Assembly (NCBI GenBank): GCA_964491805.1 | Contig: CAZBGU010000014.1 | Span: forward strand, 1 to 22,415 | DNA length: 22,415 nucleotides | Direction: 5' to 3' | From: UBA11704 sp964491805 | Lineage (GTDB): Bacteria > Patescibacteriota > Minisyncoccia > Phycocordibacterales > UBA5272 | Shown: one piece after another, positions 7,353-13,237 of the stretch | How positions within the stretch are numbered: position 1 is the first letter of the stretch | Layout: each line of letters opens with the position of its first letter | Made by a program: the position numbers and the translations under genes | The notes under the pieces: model-generated | The model's database searches: none | What the model was told of the DNA's origin: nothing | What the model saw: only the letters and a program-made list of their open reading frames with translations

Positions 7353-7928
7353 ATGGAACTGGATCAACAACTCGACCATGAGCAGCAGCAAGCACTGAGG
7401 CTCGTGTACGGCATCAGAGCATCCAACACGGACAACCACCTCAGTTCAGTCGGCGTGGCTTTCAACAAGCTCATGTCAGAGGGACCTAAGGAGGAAGCCA
7501 AGAACCTTGATGCTCTTGCGGAATGCCTTTCACCGAGGTGTGGCGAGGGGTACTGGGTCGATGGAACATTCCGACGACTCTCCCACCAAGAGGTCTCCGC
7601 AATCACAGGAGTGGACAGCACAACGAAGGTGGTCCACCTTGGGGATAGAATCCCCGGCGTACTTACGCGCATGCGATACCTTTCTGTGCTGTTCGCAAAG
7701 GAACTCAGCATACCAGTACACGCTGAACGGAAAGGAAACCTCCGTGATCTTGGTCTTCAGATCGAATACCTGCTCACAGAGGTGTCTCGTGAGAGACCCA
7801 TCGACGAAGTGGCTCAGGGGAGTCTGGTTGACAGGACAGTCTACCTCTACGGAGAAGACTGGACAGTTCCGAGTCTGGACTTCCTCGAGAAGCTCGCACG
7901 GAGACTCTTCAAGCTTCCTCTTGAGTGA
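7353..7928 (+). CDS. hypothetical protein, 191 aa
   Basis: Unrecognised. The ATG at 7353 is preceded by GAGGA at a normal distance; the frame could open earlier at a TTG (7308) but that lies in the leader hairpin. The protein is soluble, Glu/Arg/Leu-rich and mostly helical in character. The segment RRLSHQEVSAITGVDS resembles a helix-turn-helix, so a DNA- or RNA-binding role is possible but unproven. The gene is GC-rich compared with relA, and has its own consensus promoter, a structured leader and a GC-rich terminator. It looks like an autonomous cassette with no operon partner. Confidence 0.75.
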   Translation: MELDQQLDHEQQQALRLVYGIRASNTDNHLSSVGVAFNKLMSEGPKEEAKNLDALAECLSPRCGEGYWVDGTFRRLSHQEVSAITGVDSTTKVVHLGDRIPGVLTRMRYLSVLFAKELSIPVHAERKGNLRDLGLQIEYLLTEVSRERPIDEVAQGSLVDRTVYLYGEDWTVPSLDFLEKLARRLFKLPLE

Positions 7929-7947
7929 CCCCACCGAGGGACCTCAA

Positions 7948-7993
7948 AGCGCCCCACATGGATGCCCCGCGGAAGTGGGGCGTTCTCTTTTTT
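7948..7993 (+). terminator. terminator of the 7353 gene
   Basis: Stem AGCGCCCCAC / GTGGGGCGTT (7948-7957, 7975-7984; one G-T pair) followed by CTCTTTTTT. Confidence 0.85.
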
Positions 7994-8051
7994 AATATAC
8001 ACCAAGACGAACAAATAGGTATGGTAAGCACAAAACTCTACGAATTTAAAT

Positions 8052-8312
8052 CTAGTCCATTCTTATAAACACATAACGCTCAACCTCCTTACCATCAACA
8101 ACTGGTCTATTAGACCATTGTGAAAATGAGCGATTAAATTTGGCAGCTACCGCACCTTCATACAGGGGGATATACTCGACATACCATTCATGGGAATCAG
8201 TATTACATGATATCCCTGTAACCTTATATTCTTTCTCTCGATTTTTATAATGCACATATATGCCACCAATTTTGGGAGAGTCTTTAGGTGCTTCAAAAAA
8301 TTCTTGTAACAT
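8052..8312 (-). CDS. DUF1653 family protein
   Basis: An 86-aa protein. The run GGIYVHYKNREKEYKV, then VEYIPLYEG, then WSNRPV and a final EVERYVFI match the layout of DUF1653 proteins (GxYxHYKGxxYxV ... VxYxxLY ... WxRP). The function of the family is not established. It starts 49 bases after the parB stop and has no convincing promoter of its own, so it is probably co-transcribed with parB. The family call is from memory of the motif layout. Confidence 0.8.
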   Translation of the reverse strand: MLQEFFEAPKDSPKIGGIYVHYKNREKEYKVTGISCNTDSHEWYVEYIPLYEGAVAAKFNRSFSQWSNRPVVDGKEVERYVFIRMD

Positions 8313-8361
8313 ATCTAGTAGACAACAACAGAAATTTGTGTTTCAAGATTTAGGCTATAAA

Positions 8362-9549
8362 CTATAACGCGAAATTTTTCACATTGTACAAATCATCACT
8401 TTGCTCCCCTTCCTTTACCTCATCAATTGAACGATCATCTTCTGCAACTTCTTCTACATGTGTTTGCTCAGGTATGTTTGGAACTTCATTTGAAACATAA
8501 TCGTCAAGCTCGATAGCCTCACTCGTCGTTACAATAGAATCGTTATGTGTGCTTTTAATACTTTCTTTATTTGCTTCACGAATAGTTTCTACGGAATTTA
8601 AATGTTCTATCTCGTACGCAACAGTCGAATTAGGCAAGACCACTCGTGGAGAAGAAGCAACCGCTTGAAGTGTCTCCATGTCTTCCTCACGAATCGTATC
8701 AAACATTCCCTTGTGAGTCTTTTGTTCCCCTGCCTTACGAATAGCTATAGATAACGCAAGTAGCTCTTCATGAGAAAAATAATCAATAGAAATGCGACCA
8801 CCACGTTCACGTGGCTCGATCTGCACGCGAGTACCAAGTGTCTCAGCGAGGCGTTCTTCCATATCTACCACCTCTGGTGTCATAAAGAGATCTTTCTTAC
8901 GCACCTTCTCGTATGCTATGCGGCGTGCTATTTGCTCAGCTTCGCGAACAGTCATCTTACGCACCATCATTTCCTTGAAGAGGGTCATCTGCTCTTGAGG
9001 ACGGTCGATAAGCATGAGAAGTGGACGTGTATGACCTTCGGTGATTTTACCTTTAGAAAGAGCATCAAGAATATCCTGAGGAAGCATAAGAATACGCACC
9101 GTGTTAGATACATACTCACGACTCTTTCCCATCTTGCGACCGACCTCTGCCCACGTCAGTTTGAATTCATCAGCAAGTCGCTGGAACGACTGTGCGCGTT
9201 CTACTGCGTTAAGATCTTCACGTTGCAAGTTCTCAATGATCGCAAGCTCAAGCTTTGCACGACTGTCATCTCCGGTACGCACAACAACAGGTAACTGTGT
9301 TACGCCAGCAAGCTTAGAAGCGCGAAGACGTCGCTCACCGGCAATAAGTTCATACTCCACCTTAATACCACCATCTTCTAACATCGTTTCTTGTCGAGAA
9401 ACCACTAGTGGTTGGAGAACACCGTACTGTCGAATACTTGCAGCAAGCTCCTTCAATCGATCCTCATCAAACTCACGTCGAGGCTGGTACGGATTAGGTA
9501 CGATTTTATCTATTTCTATCCAAAAAATTGACGATTCTACGTGTCCCAT
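8362..9549 (-). CDS. parB: ParB/Spo0J-type chromosome partitioning protein
   Basis: A 395-aa protein. ParB proteins are CTP-dependent clamps that load at parS and act with ParA in segregation. Near the N-terminus is VPNPYQPRREF, then the CTP-binding motifs GERRLRA and ENLQREDLNAVE, then a helix-turn-helix (LTWAEVGRKMGKSREYVSNTVRIL). The last 90 or so residues are acidic and low in complexity. A longer frame opens at 9618, but the extended -10 TGATATACT at 9567-9575 lies inside it, so the ATG at 9549 is preferred. No parA is in the window and no parS-like 16-mer was seen. An orphan or nucleoid-occlusion-type relative cannot be excluded. Confidence 0.92.
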   Translation of the reverse strand: MGHVESSIFWIEIDKIVPNPYQPRREFDEDRLKELAASIRQYGVLQPLVVSRQETMLEDGGIKVEYELIAGERRLRASKLAGVTQLPVVVRTGDDSRAKLELAIIENLQREDLNAVERAQSFQRLADEFKLTWAEVGRKMGKSREYVSNTVRILMLPQDILDALSKGKITEGHTRPLLMLIDRPQEQMTLFKEMMVRKMTVREAEQIARRIAYEKVRKKDLFMTPEVVDMEERLAETLGTRVQIEPRERGGRISIDYFSHEELLALSIAIRKAGEQKTHKGMFDTIREEDMETLQAVASSPRVVLPNSTVAYEIEHLNSVETIREANKESIKSTHNDSIVTTSEAIELDDYVSNEVPNIPEQTHVEEVAEDDRSIDEVKEGEQSDDLYNVKNFAL

Positions 9550-9566
9550 ATGTTTGTTATAGAGAG

Positions 9567-9575
9567 AGTATATCA
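9567..9575 (-). promoter_or_regulatory. extended -10 promoter of parB
   Basis: On minus TGATATACT, 17 bases before the ATG; the predicted leader is about 11 bases without a Shine-Dalgarno. Confidence 0.6.
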
Positions 9576-9793
9576 CGGGATGAGTCTTGCGTTTAGTGAG
9601 TAGATGTTGGTAAGACAAGACCGTTAAACATAGTAAAAAGTTTATGGTATCTTTAGATTATATTGCGACAGTTAATGAAAGAGGGCTCAGTCACTGTTTC
9701 TATTCCTCACTCTGTTCGTCATAGTAGAAAACGCGACCCCTATTCGAGTCCTCACGCAGATGACGCAGGTTATATGCTTCTGTAACGTCACAG
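9576..9793. repeat. intergenic region with short diverged repeats
   Basis: No gene is seen between parB and the tRNA-Leu terminator. At 9741-9778 is a relative of the 118-155 spacer next to tRNA-Leu(UAA); both contain TATTCGA and CAGATGACG, with roughly three quarters identity over 38 bases. A partial third copy (ATTCCTCACTCTG) lies near 9698-9712. A possible plus-strand extended -10, TGGTATCTT, is at 9641-9649, with no gene behind it. Confidence 0.4.
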
Positions 9794-9837
9794 TGTACTA
9801 AAAAAGATGCACTTCGTTATGCATCTTTTTTAGTACA
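9794..9837 (-). terminator. terminator of tRNA-Leu(CAA)
   Basis: A perfect 18-bp stem (9794-9811 / 9820-9837, loop CTTCGTTA) immediately after the tRNA. The stem contains an A6/T6 block, so it could end transcription from either side. Confidence 0.75.
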
Positions 9838-9839
9838 TG

Positions 9840-9920
9840 TGCCGGAGAGAGGACTCGAACCTCCACACCTTGCGATATTCGATTTTGAGTCGAACGCGTC
9901 TACCATTCCGCCACTCCGGC
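9840..9920 (-). tRNA. tRNA-Leu (anticodon CAA)
   Basis: Type II tRNA on minus. The acceptor stem GCCGGAG / CTCCGGC has discriminator A. The anticodon stem TTCGA/TCGAA encloses CTCAAAA, giving CAA. A long variable arm and a TTCGAGT T-loop are present. CCA is not encoded. It is the second leucine tRNA of the window. Confidence 0.96.
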
Positions 9921-9959
9921 ATTTTATTGCAAAAACCTTACACTTTTATAAAACATTTA

Positions 9960-10083
9960 TCAACACCGCATATCCGCATCCGGAATAAGGTCATTCGCTA
10001 GTCCTACGCTTGGTGGCTACGGACATCTTCGTCGCTCTCCGCTCCTTGACCACTCCGACATATTTTATTTTTCAACAATCTTA
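9960..10083 (-). other. structured non-coding stretch upstream of tRNA-Leu
   Basis: No reading frame of useful length. Read on minus, nested complementary arms are visible: CGGA (near 10063) with TCCG (near 9980), GGTCA with TGACC, and GTCC with GGAC, enclosing a GC-rich block unlike the AT-rich flanks. It lies downstream of the orphan minus promoter at 10134-10142. It may be a non-coding RNA, a long tRNA leader or a decayed repeat. Confidence 0.35.
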
Positions 10084-10107
10084 CACAACCTTGTGCACAA
10101 TCTTGTG
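10084..10107. promoter_or_regulatory. tandem pair of 12-bp dyads
   Basis: CACAACCTTGTG at 10084-10095 is directly followed by CACAATCTTGTG at 10096-10107. Each is a 5-bp inverted repeat around YC. Two abutting dyads of one sequence are typical of a cooperative protein-binding site, or of stacked RNA hairpins if transcribed. Confidence 0.5.
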
Positions 10108-10133
10108 CCAACTGAATGCCGCTCACGGCAATG

Positions 10134-10142
10134 ATTATATCA
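10134..10142 (-). promoter_or_regulatory. orphan extended -10 promoter
   Basis: On minus TGATATAAT, a perfect extended -10. No protein gene follows; the transcript would run through the hairpin GCCG-TGAG-CGGC, the tandem dyads and the structured block towards tRNA-Leu(CAA). Confidence 0.5.
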
Positions 10143-10225
10143 TGTCACATATAAAATAGCAGCCAGCAACAAAAGACCGTCAACATTAGATTGCATTATA
10201 TTAATCTTTTCTTTTTATAAAAATG

Positions 10226-10234
10226 TGTTATAAT
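10226..10234 (+). promoter_or_regulatory. extended -10 promoter of the 10263 gene
   Basis: TGTTATAAT, with perfect TATAAT at 10229-10234. The predicted leader is about 22 bases, carrying AAGGAGG at 10253-10259. Confidence 0.75.
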
Positions 10235-10262
10235 ATGACTCCATCAACAACAAGGAGGCAGC

Positions 10263-10541
10263 ATGCCACCACACAGTAACAACGAAATGAAGTTCCTCCG
10301 GGGACTTCAATGTCTGGCGGAGACCAGACCACCGAGTGCGAACAACAGGGCCGGCTTTCCGTTGCATGAAGTCATGTGCGCGGCACAGTGCACACACATG
10401 GAGCTCGCCCAAGCGGCCGGTGTCCTACTTGCACTGACCAGAAGCGGAGCAGTAGAGACTACGATGGTCGAAAAGCACGGCCAAACCTTTCTCCGCTACC
10501 GCGTCACCGACAGCCAGCCGGCACTGCTGCAAGCGGCCTGA
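10263..10541 (+). CDS. hypothetical protein, 92 aa, winged-helix-like
   Basis: Unrecognised. The start is firm: AAGGAGG then AGC then ATG. Residues about 38-85 run as helix, helix (HMELAQAAGVLLALTRSG), then a strand pair around GQTFLRYRVT. This order resembles a small winged-helix DNA-binding domain; that is inference only. GC content is clearly above the core genes: 38 of 60 bases at 10381-10440 against 24 of 60 at 6181-6240 in relA. It is a complete single-gene cassette with promoter, Shine-Dalgarno and GC-rich terminator. Confidence 0.75.
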   Translation: MPPHSNNEMKFLRGLQCLAETRPPSANNRAGFPLHEVMCAAQCTHMELAQAAGVLLALTRSGAVETTMVEKHGQTFLRYRVTDSQPALLQAA

Positions 10542-10563
10542 CGATCAACCGGCTGATGATGGG

Positions 10564-10596
10564 AGGCCGCCCGACTGGGCGGCCTTTTTCTTTTTG
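10564..10596 (+). terminator. terminator of the 10263 gene
   Basis: Stem AGGCCGCCC / GGGCGGCCT with loop GACT, then a T-rich run (TTTTCTTTTT). Confidence 0.93.
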
Positions 10597-10677
10597 TTAA
10601 TTTAAAAACTAGACAACCTATAGTATTTTGCATATAAATTTACTACACAGAATTGATATTTACTTTTTTTCATAATG

Positions 10678-10686
10678 TGGTAGTAT
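10678..10686 (+). promoter_or_regulatory. extended -10 promoter of the 10740 gene
   Basis: TGGTAGTAT at 10678-10686, the same nine bases as the obgE box; a perfect TATAAT also follows at 10687-10692. The first choice would start the mRNA at the hairpin at 10693. Confidence 0.65.
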
Positions 10687-10692
10687 TATAAT

Positions 10693-10722
10693 TCTGTAGC
10701 TCGAAATCGTTCGAGAAACAGA
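10693..10722 (+). promoter_or_regulatory. 5' leader hairpin of the 10740 gene
   Basis: TCTGT-AG-CTCGAA-ATCG-TTCGAG-AA-ACAGA: two stacked stems with a small internal loop, at or next to the predicted mRNA 5' end. AAAGGAG follows six bases later. It could protect the 5' end or control access to the Shine-Dalgarno. Confidence 0.6.
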
Positions 10723-10739
10723 TAGCCAAAGGAGATCCG

Positions 10740-10994
10740 ATGAAAAAGAATGACGTGGCCCTCTTCTATGGGGTTACGACTGTGATGCCGGCTCAGGACA
10801 TGAACCGGCGAGAGCTGATTGCTCTGCGTCGGAAAATCGGGGACGAAACCCATCGTCCTCTGAACGCCCTCAAGCAGACTACCTTCCACGTCTGTGCGAT
10901 CTGTTACGATCGCGGTGTTCTGGTCATGTTCGAGGGGAACCAGGTCTGGGTCAAACCCAACCTGCTGCAGCCGGTAGCAGGCAATCCGAGCTAG
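10740..10994 (+). CDS. hypothetical protein, 84 aa
   Basis: Unrecognised soluble protein. AAAGGAG at 10728-10734 sets the ATG at 10740. The N-terminal half is basic (MNRRELIALRRKIG); the C-terminal half alternates strands (FHVCAICYDRGVLVMFEG, QVWVKPNLL) and has two cysteines spaced CAIC. That spacing could bind metal but there is no second pair. It is GC-rich, with a private promoter, leader hairpin and terminator, and has the same build as the 10263 gene just upstream, though the proteins are not obviously alike. Confidence 0.72.
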   Translation: MKKNDVALFYGVTTVMPAQDMNRRELIALRRKIGDETHRPLNALKQTTFHVCAICYDRGVLVMFEGNQVWVKPNLLQPVAGNPS

Positions 10995-11025
10995 AACCAG
11001 AACAAGACCTTCAACATGAAGGCAG

Positions 11026-11066
11026 AGGGCCGTCCGCCACGAGCGCCGGCCCTTTCGTTTTTTATA
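11026..11066 (+). terminator. terminator of the 10740 gene
   Basis: Stem AGGGCCG / CGGCCCT (11026-11032, 11047-11053) then TTCGTTTTTT. A small CCTTC/GAAGG hairpin precedes it near 11009-11022. Confidence 0.85.
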
Positions 11067-11088
11067 ATTTACACATAACTACCTAATT

Positions 11089-11319
11089 TCAAAATGAATA
11101 CTCAGAAGCATAGTCAATAATGTCGTCTGACTCCCCCATCGCAACGTTCGCCGTCGTATCAATAAGAAATGGCATCGTGCGAGCGCCGTGACTTCTTGCC
11201 TCAGCAAGATTATCTTCATTTTCAATATTCTTCTCTTCATAGGTCACATTTCGCTCGAGAAATGCACGCTTCACCTTGTCACAGTAGACACAGTTATTTT
11301 TTGTATACAGGATTAGCAT
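11089..11319 (-). CDS. glutaredoxin
   Basis: A 76-aa single thioredoxin-fold domain, normal for a small glutaredoxin. The redox motif is Cys10-Val-Tyr-Cys13 after LILYTKNN, and the cis-proline loop is TMPF (Pro50). It reduces disulfides in the cytosol; the electron donor is not identifiable here. The frame extends to an ATG at 11346, but that adds nine residues outside the fold and contains the A/T-rich -10-like TATATA (11325-11330), so the ATG at 11319 is preferred, giving another probable leaderless start. It is divergent from miaA. Confidence 0.9.
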   Translation of the reverse strand: MLILYTKNNCVYCDKVKRAFLERNVTYEEKNIENEDNLAEARSHGARTMPFLIDTTANVAMGESDDIIDYASEYSF

Positions 11320-11360
11320 ATAAATATATATTGCCGACAGTTTCAAAAGTACTTCTGCAG

Positions 11361-11382
11361 TTTGTAATTATTCGATTACAAA
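11361..11382. promoter_or_regulatory. 22-bp dyad between glutaredoxin and miaA
   Basis: TTTGTAAT, six bases, ATTACAAA: a perfect 8-bp inverted repeat in the shared upstream region. Copies of ACTTCTGC lie on both sides (11351-11358, 11395-11402). Candidate operator for one or both genes. Confidence 0.5.
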
Positions 11383-11425
11383 TAGCGAATTAAGACTTCT
11401 GCTTTTATATTTTGTAAGTACATTG

Positions 11426-11431
11426 TAGTAT
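11426..11431 (+). promoter_or_regulatory. -10 box of miaA
   Basis: TAGTAT preceded directly by TG, seven bases before the ATG at 11439. It predicts a leaderless mRNA. Confidence 0.5.
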
Positions 11432-11438
11432 ATCAACA

Positions 11439-12299
11439 ATGAAGACTTCACAAAAGGTAATCGTAATTGTAGGCCCTACAGCAAGCGGTAAAAGTGACTT
11501 TGCTGTGAAGTTAGCACAGAAATATAATGGTGAAATTATTTCTGCTGACTCACGACAAGTATACAAGGATCTCGACATTGGTACTGGTAAAATAACTTCT
11601 GAAGAAATGAAGGGTGTGCCGCATCACATGCTCAGTGTCTATGATCTTGATGAAGATATAAACGTCGCGCGCTTCGCGCGCGACGCTACTCCGATACTGA
11701 AAGATATTCTTTCTCGTGGCAATACTCCTATCATCTGTGGCGGCACAGGCCAATATATCGATGCACTTATCTATGACACCAGACTACCTCAAGTACCACC
11801 AAACAAACTGCTCCGTAAAGATTTAGAAAAGAAGACATGTGAGGAACTTTTTTCACTATTACTCGCACGAGACCCAGCTAGGGCAAAAACAATCGATAGG
11901 CATAACCCTGCTCGTCTTGTTCGTGCACTTGAGATCGCAGACACACTTGGTGCTGTCCCAACATGCAGTGAACCAAAACTTATCTACCCGACTGATATCT
12001 ATATCTTGTCGCCAACAAGAGAGTTGCTTCGTACACGAATAACAAAAAGACTAGAGAAGAGACTACTCGCCGGCATGATAGATGAAGTTCGTGAAATAAT
12101 GAACCGAGGATACACTTCAAACTCAATGAAGCGATTCGGTCTAGAATATGTTGCAATTGGAAAATATATCGAGGGGATCCTTACAATGGACGAAATGAAG
12201 AGTGAACTCATTACAAAAAGCATGCAATATGCAAAGCGTCAGGAAACATGGAACAAAAAATACATACCATCTGCGACAATCGTTACAACGGAAGTGTAA
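11439..12299 (+). CDS. miaA: tRNA dimethylallyltransferase MiaA
   Basis: A 286-aa enzyme that adds a dimethylallyl group to A37 of tRNAs reading U-starting codons. The P-loop GPTASGKS is at residues 10-17, followed by the family motifs ISADSRQVYKDLDIGTGKIT, VPHHM and IICGGTGQYIDALI, then HNPARLVRALEI. Length is close to the usual 300. Both tRNA-Leu genes of this window (anticodons UAA and CAA) have A37 in a context this enzyme modifies. A strong GC hairpin lies within the coding sequence at 11664-11684. No clear terminator on plus follows. Confidence 0.95.
   Translation: MKTSQKVIVIVGPTASGKSDFAVKLAQKYNGEIISADSRQVYKDLDIGTGKITSEEMKGVPHHMLSVYDLDEDINVARFARDATPILKDILSRGNTPIICGGTGQYIDALIYDTRLPQVPPNKLLRKDLEKKTCEELFSLLLARDPARAKTIDRHNPARLVRALEIADTLGAVPTCSEPKLIYPTDIYILSPTRELLRTRITKRLEKRLLAGMIDEVREIMNRGYTSNSMKRFGLEYVAIGKYIEGILTMDEMKSELITKSMQYAKRQETWNKKYIPSATIVTTEV
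11664..11684 (+). other. perfect GC hairpin inside miaA
   Basis: GTCGCGCGC-TTC-GCGCGCGAC, a 9-bp perfect stem in an otherwise AT-rich gene, encoding VARFARD. It could slow ribosomes or RNA polymerase; it may also be a chance result of Arg/Ala codons. Confidence 0.5.
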
Positions 12300-12304
12300 A
12301 ACGT

Positions 12305-12343
12305 ACAAAAACAAAGTGCCGAACGCATTCACGTCCGACACTT
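12305..12343 (-). terminator. terminator of the 13176 gene
   Basis: On minus a 12-bp stem AAGTGTCGGACG / CGTTCGGCACTT (two G-T pairs, loop TGAATG) is followed by TGTTTTTG. Confidence 0.8.
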
Positions 12344-12363
12344 CCGAACCCTGGCACCAACCC

Positions 12364-13176
12364 CTACGGAGTGGCGCCAAGCCGATACTTCAACTGGTAG
12401 AACCAGTAACCTGGTAGGGTCCAGGTCTTCATGACCAGGTCCTTCGACCTGTCATGTAGAAGAGCAATGCGGCACAAATGCCAGCGTTTGGTCATCCGAC
12501 CAAGCCGACAGACCGTCTTCCAACCCTGATGAAGTTGGTCGCTCAAATCTTCAGGATGAAGCAAGAGCTGAGAGAGGCGAACATCAACCTCTTTAGCAAG
12601 AACCCTTCTGTACGCCGGAGAGACGGAAATGTTTGTGCTGTGTCTCGCCTTCAGAAGTAGCTCCGTTGCCAACGGACAGGTCTCCTGCTTGCTCTTGAGC
12701 GCTTCTATCGCCTGCTCGCCGACAGTCTTTGCTGTCTTCTCGTGAGCCATATCACCACCCGAGAATGTAACCCGCTCGATGAATCCGACCCGAAGCAGGC
12801 ACGCAACATAGACCTCGTCCATCGCAATGGTTGCTTGTAGAGGGAACTTGACCCTCGCTTCCGAGTACTCGCCGCACAGGGCTTTGAGCACCGGAATCAG
12901 CTCGACAATGCGAAGCATGTTCCACACTTGCCAATACGCCCCGACCGCACTGAAGACAGTCGACATCGCGTGAACAAGTGAATCCATGTACCACCCCGGC
13001 GAGTACATGTCCAGTCCCGTTCCTGAGACTGAGTAGTGCATCACCCTGTCGCCATCGAGCTTGTTCAAACTTCTGGCGACTGAGTCCTTTCCTTTGCCGA
13101 AGTATTCACCCTGCCACTGATCTGGTGTCACGAAAGTCTCCTGTATCAATGCTCCCCGGACCATCCGAAGAGTCAT
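12364..13176 (-). CDS. hypothetical protein, 270 aa
   Basis: Unrecognised. The frame extends upstream to 13482, but that part lies antisense to gatB, so the ATG at 13176 is chosen; a -10-like TATTAT at 13189-13194 (TG directly before) supports it. An ATG at 13164 is the alternative. The protein has many Leu, Arg and Val, one mildly hydrophobic stretch (AYWQVWNMLRIVELIPVL) and no clear signal peptide. The C-terminus is basic and aromatic. Codon choice is GC-rich like the other orphans, although there is no Shine-Dalgarno. It is convergent with miaA and divergent from gatB. Function is unknown. Confidence 0.7.
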   Translation of the reverse strand: MTLRMVRGALIQETFVTPDQWQGEYFGKGKDSVARSLNKLDGDRVMHYSVSGTGLDMYSPGWYMDSLVHAMSTVFSAVGAYWQVWNMLRIVELIPVLKALCGEYSEARVKFPLQATIAMDEVYVACLLRVGFIERVTFSGGDMAHEKTAKTVGEQAIEALKSKQETCPLATELLLKARHSTNISVSPAYRRVLAKEVDVRLSQLLLHPEDLSDQLHQGWKTVCRLGRMTKRWHLCRIALLHDRSKDLVMKTWTLPGYWFYQLKYRLGATP

Positions 13177-13188
13177 GACTTTAATCAA

Positions 13189-13194
13189 ATAATA
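13189..13194 (-). promoter_or_regulatory. -10 box of the 13176 gene
   Basis: On minus TATTAT, with TG immediately before it, 12 bases upstream of the ATG; leader of about six bases. Confidence 0.4.
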
Positions 13195-13201
13195 CAATAA
13201 T

Positions 13202-13230
13202 TTAACATTACGGTCAACATATAGTATAAT
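13202..13230 (+). promoter_or_regulatory. promoter of gatB
   Basis: TTAACA (13202-13207), 17 bases, TATAAT (13225-13230). The ATG begins at 13238, so the predicted start coincides with the start codon. This is the clearest leaderless arrangement in the window. Confidence 0.75.
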
Positions 13231-13237
13231 TCTCCGT

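Noticed and set aside
7507..7995. A 162-codon frame overlapping the 7353 gene in another frame, running through the terminator
   Set aside because: It passes through the terminator hairpin and lacks a ribosome site.
8799..8816. CACGTTCACGTGG inside parB as a possible parS site
   Set aside because: It lacks the TGTTTCAC...GTGAAACA arms; the resemblance is limited to the central CACGTG.
8770..9294. A 174-codon frame on plus opposite parB
   Set aside because: Antisense shadow of clearly conserved ParB motifs; the product has no recognisable features.
9741..9790. Resemblance of GCAGATGACGC to part of signal recognition particle RNA
   Set aside because: The conserved GGAAGCAGC-type loop and flanking helix are absent; it is better explained as the tRNA-side repeat.
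10004..10066. A 14-codon frame (minus, beginning ATGTCGGAG) in the structured region
   Set aside because: Too short, no ribosome site; the block reads better as structured RNA or a relic.
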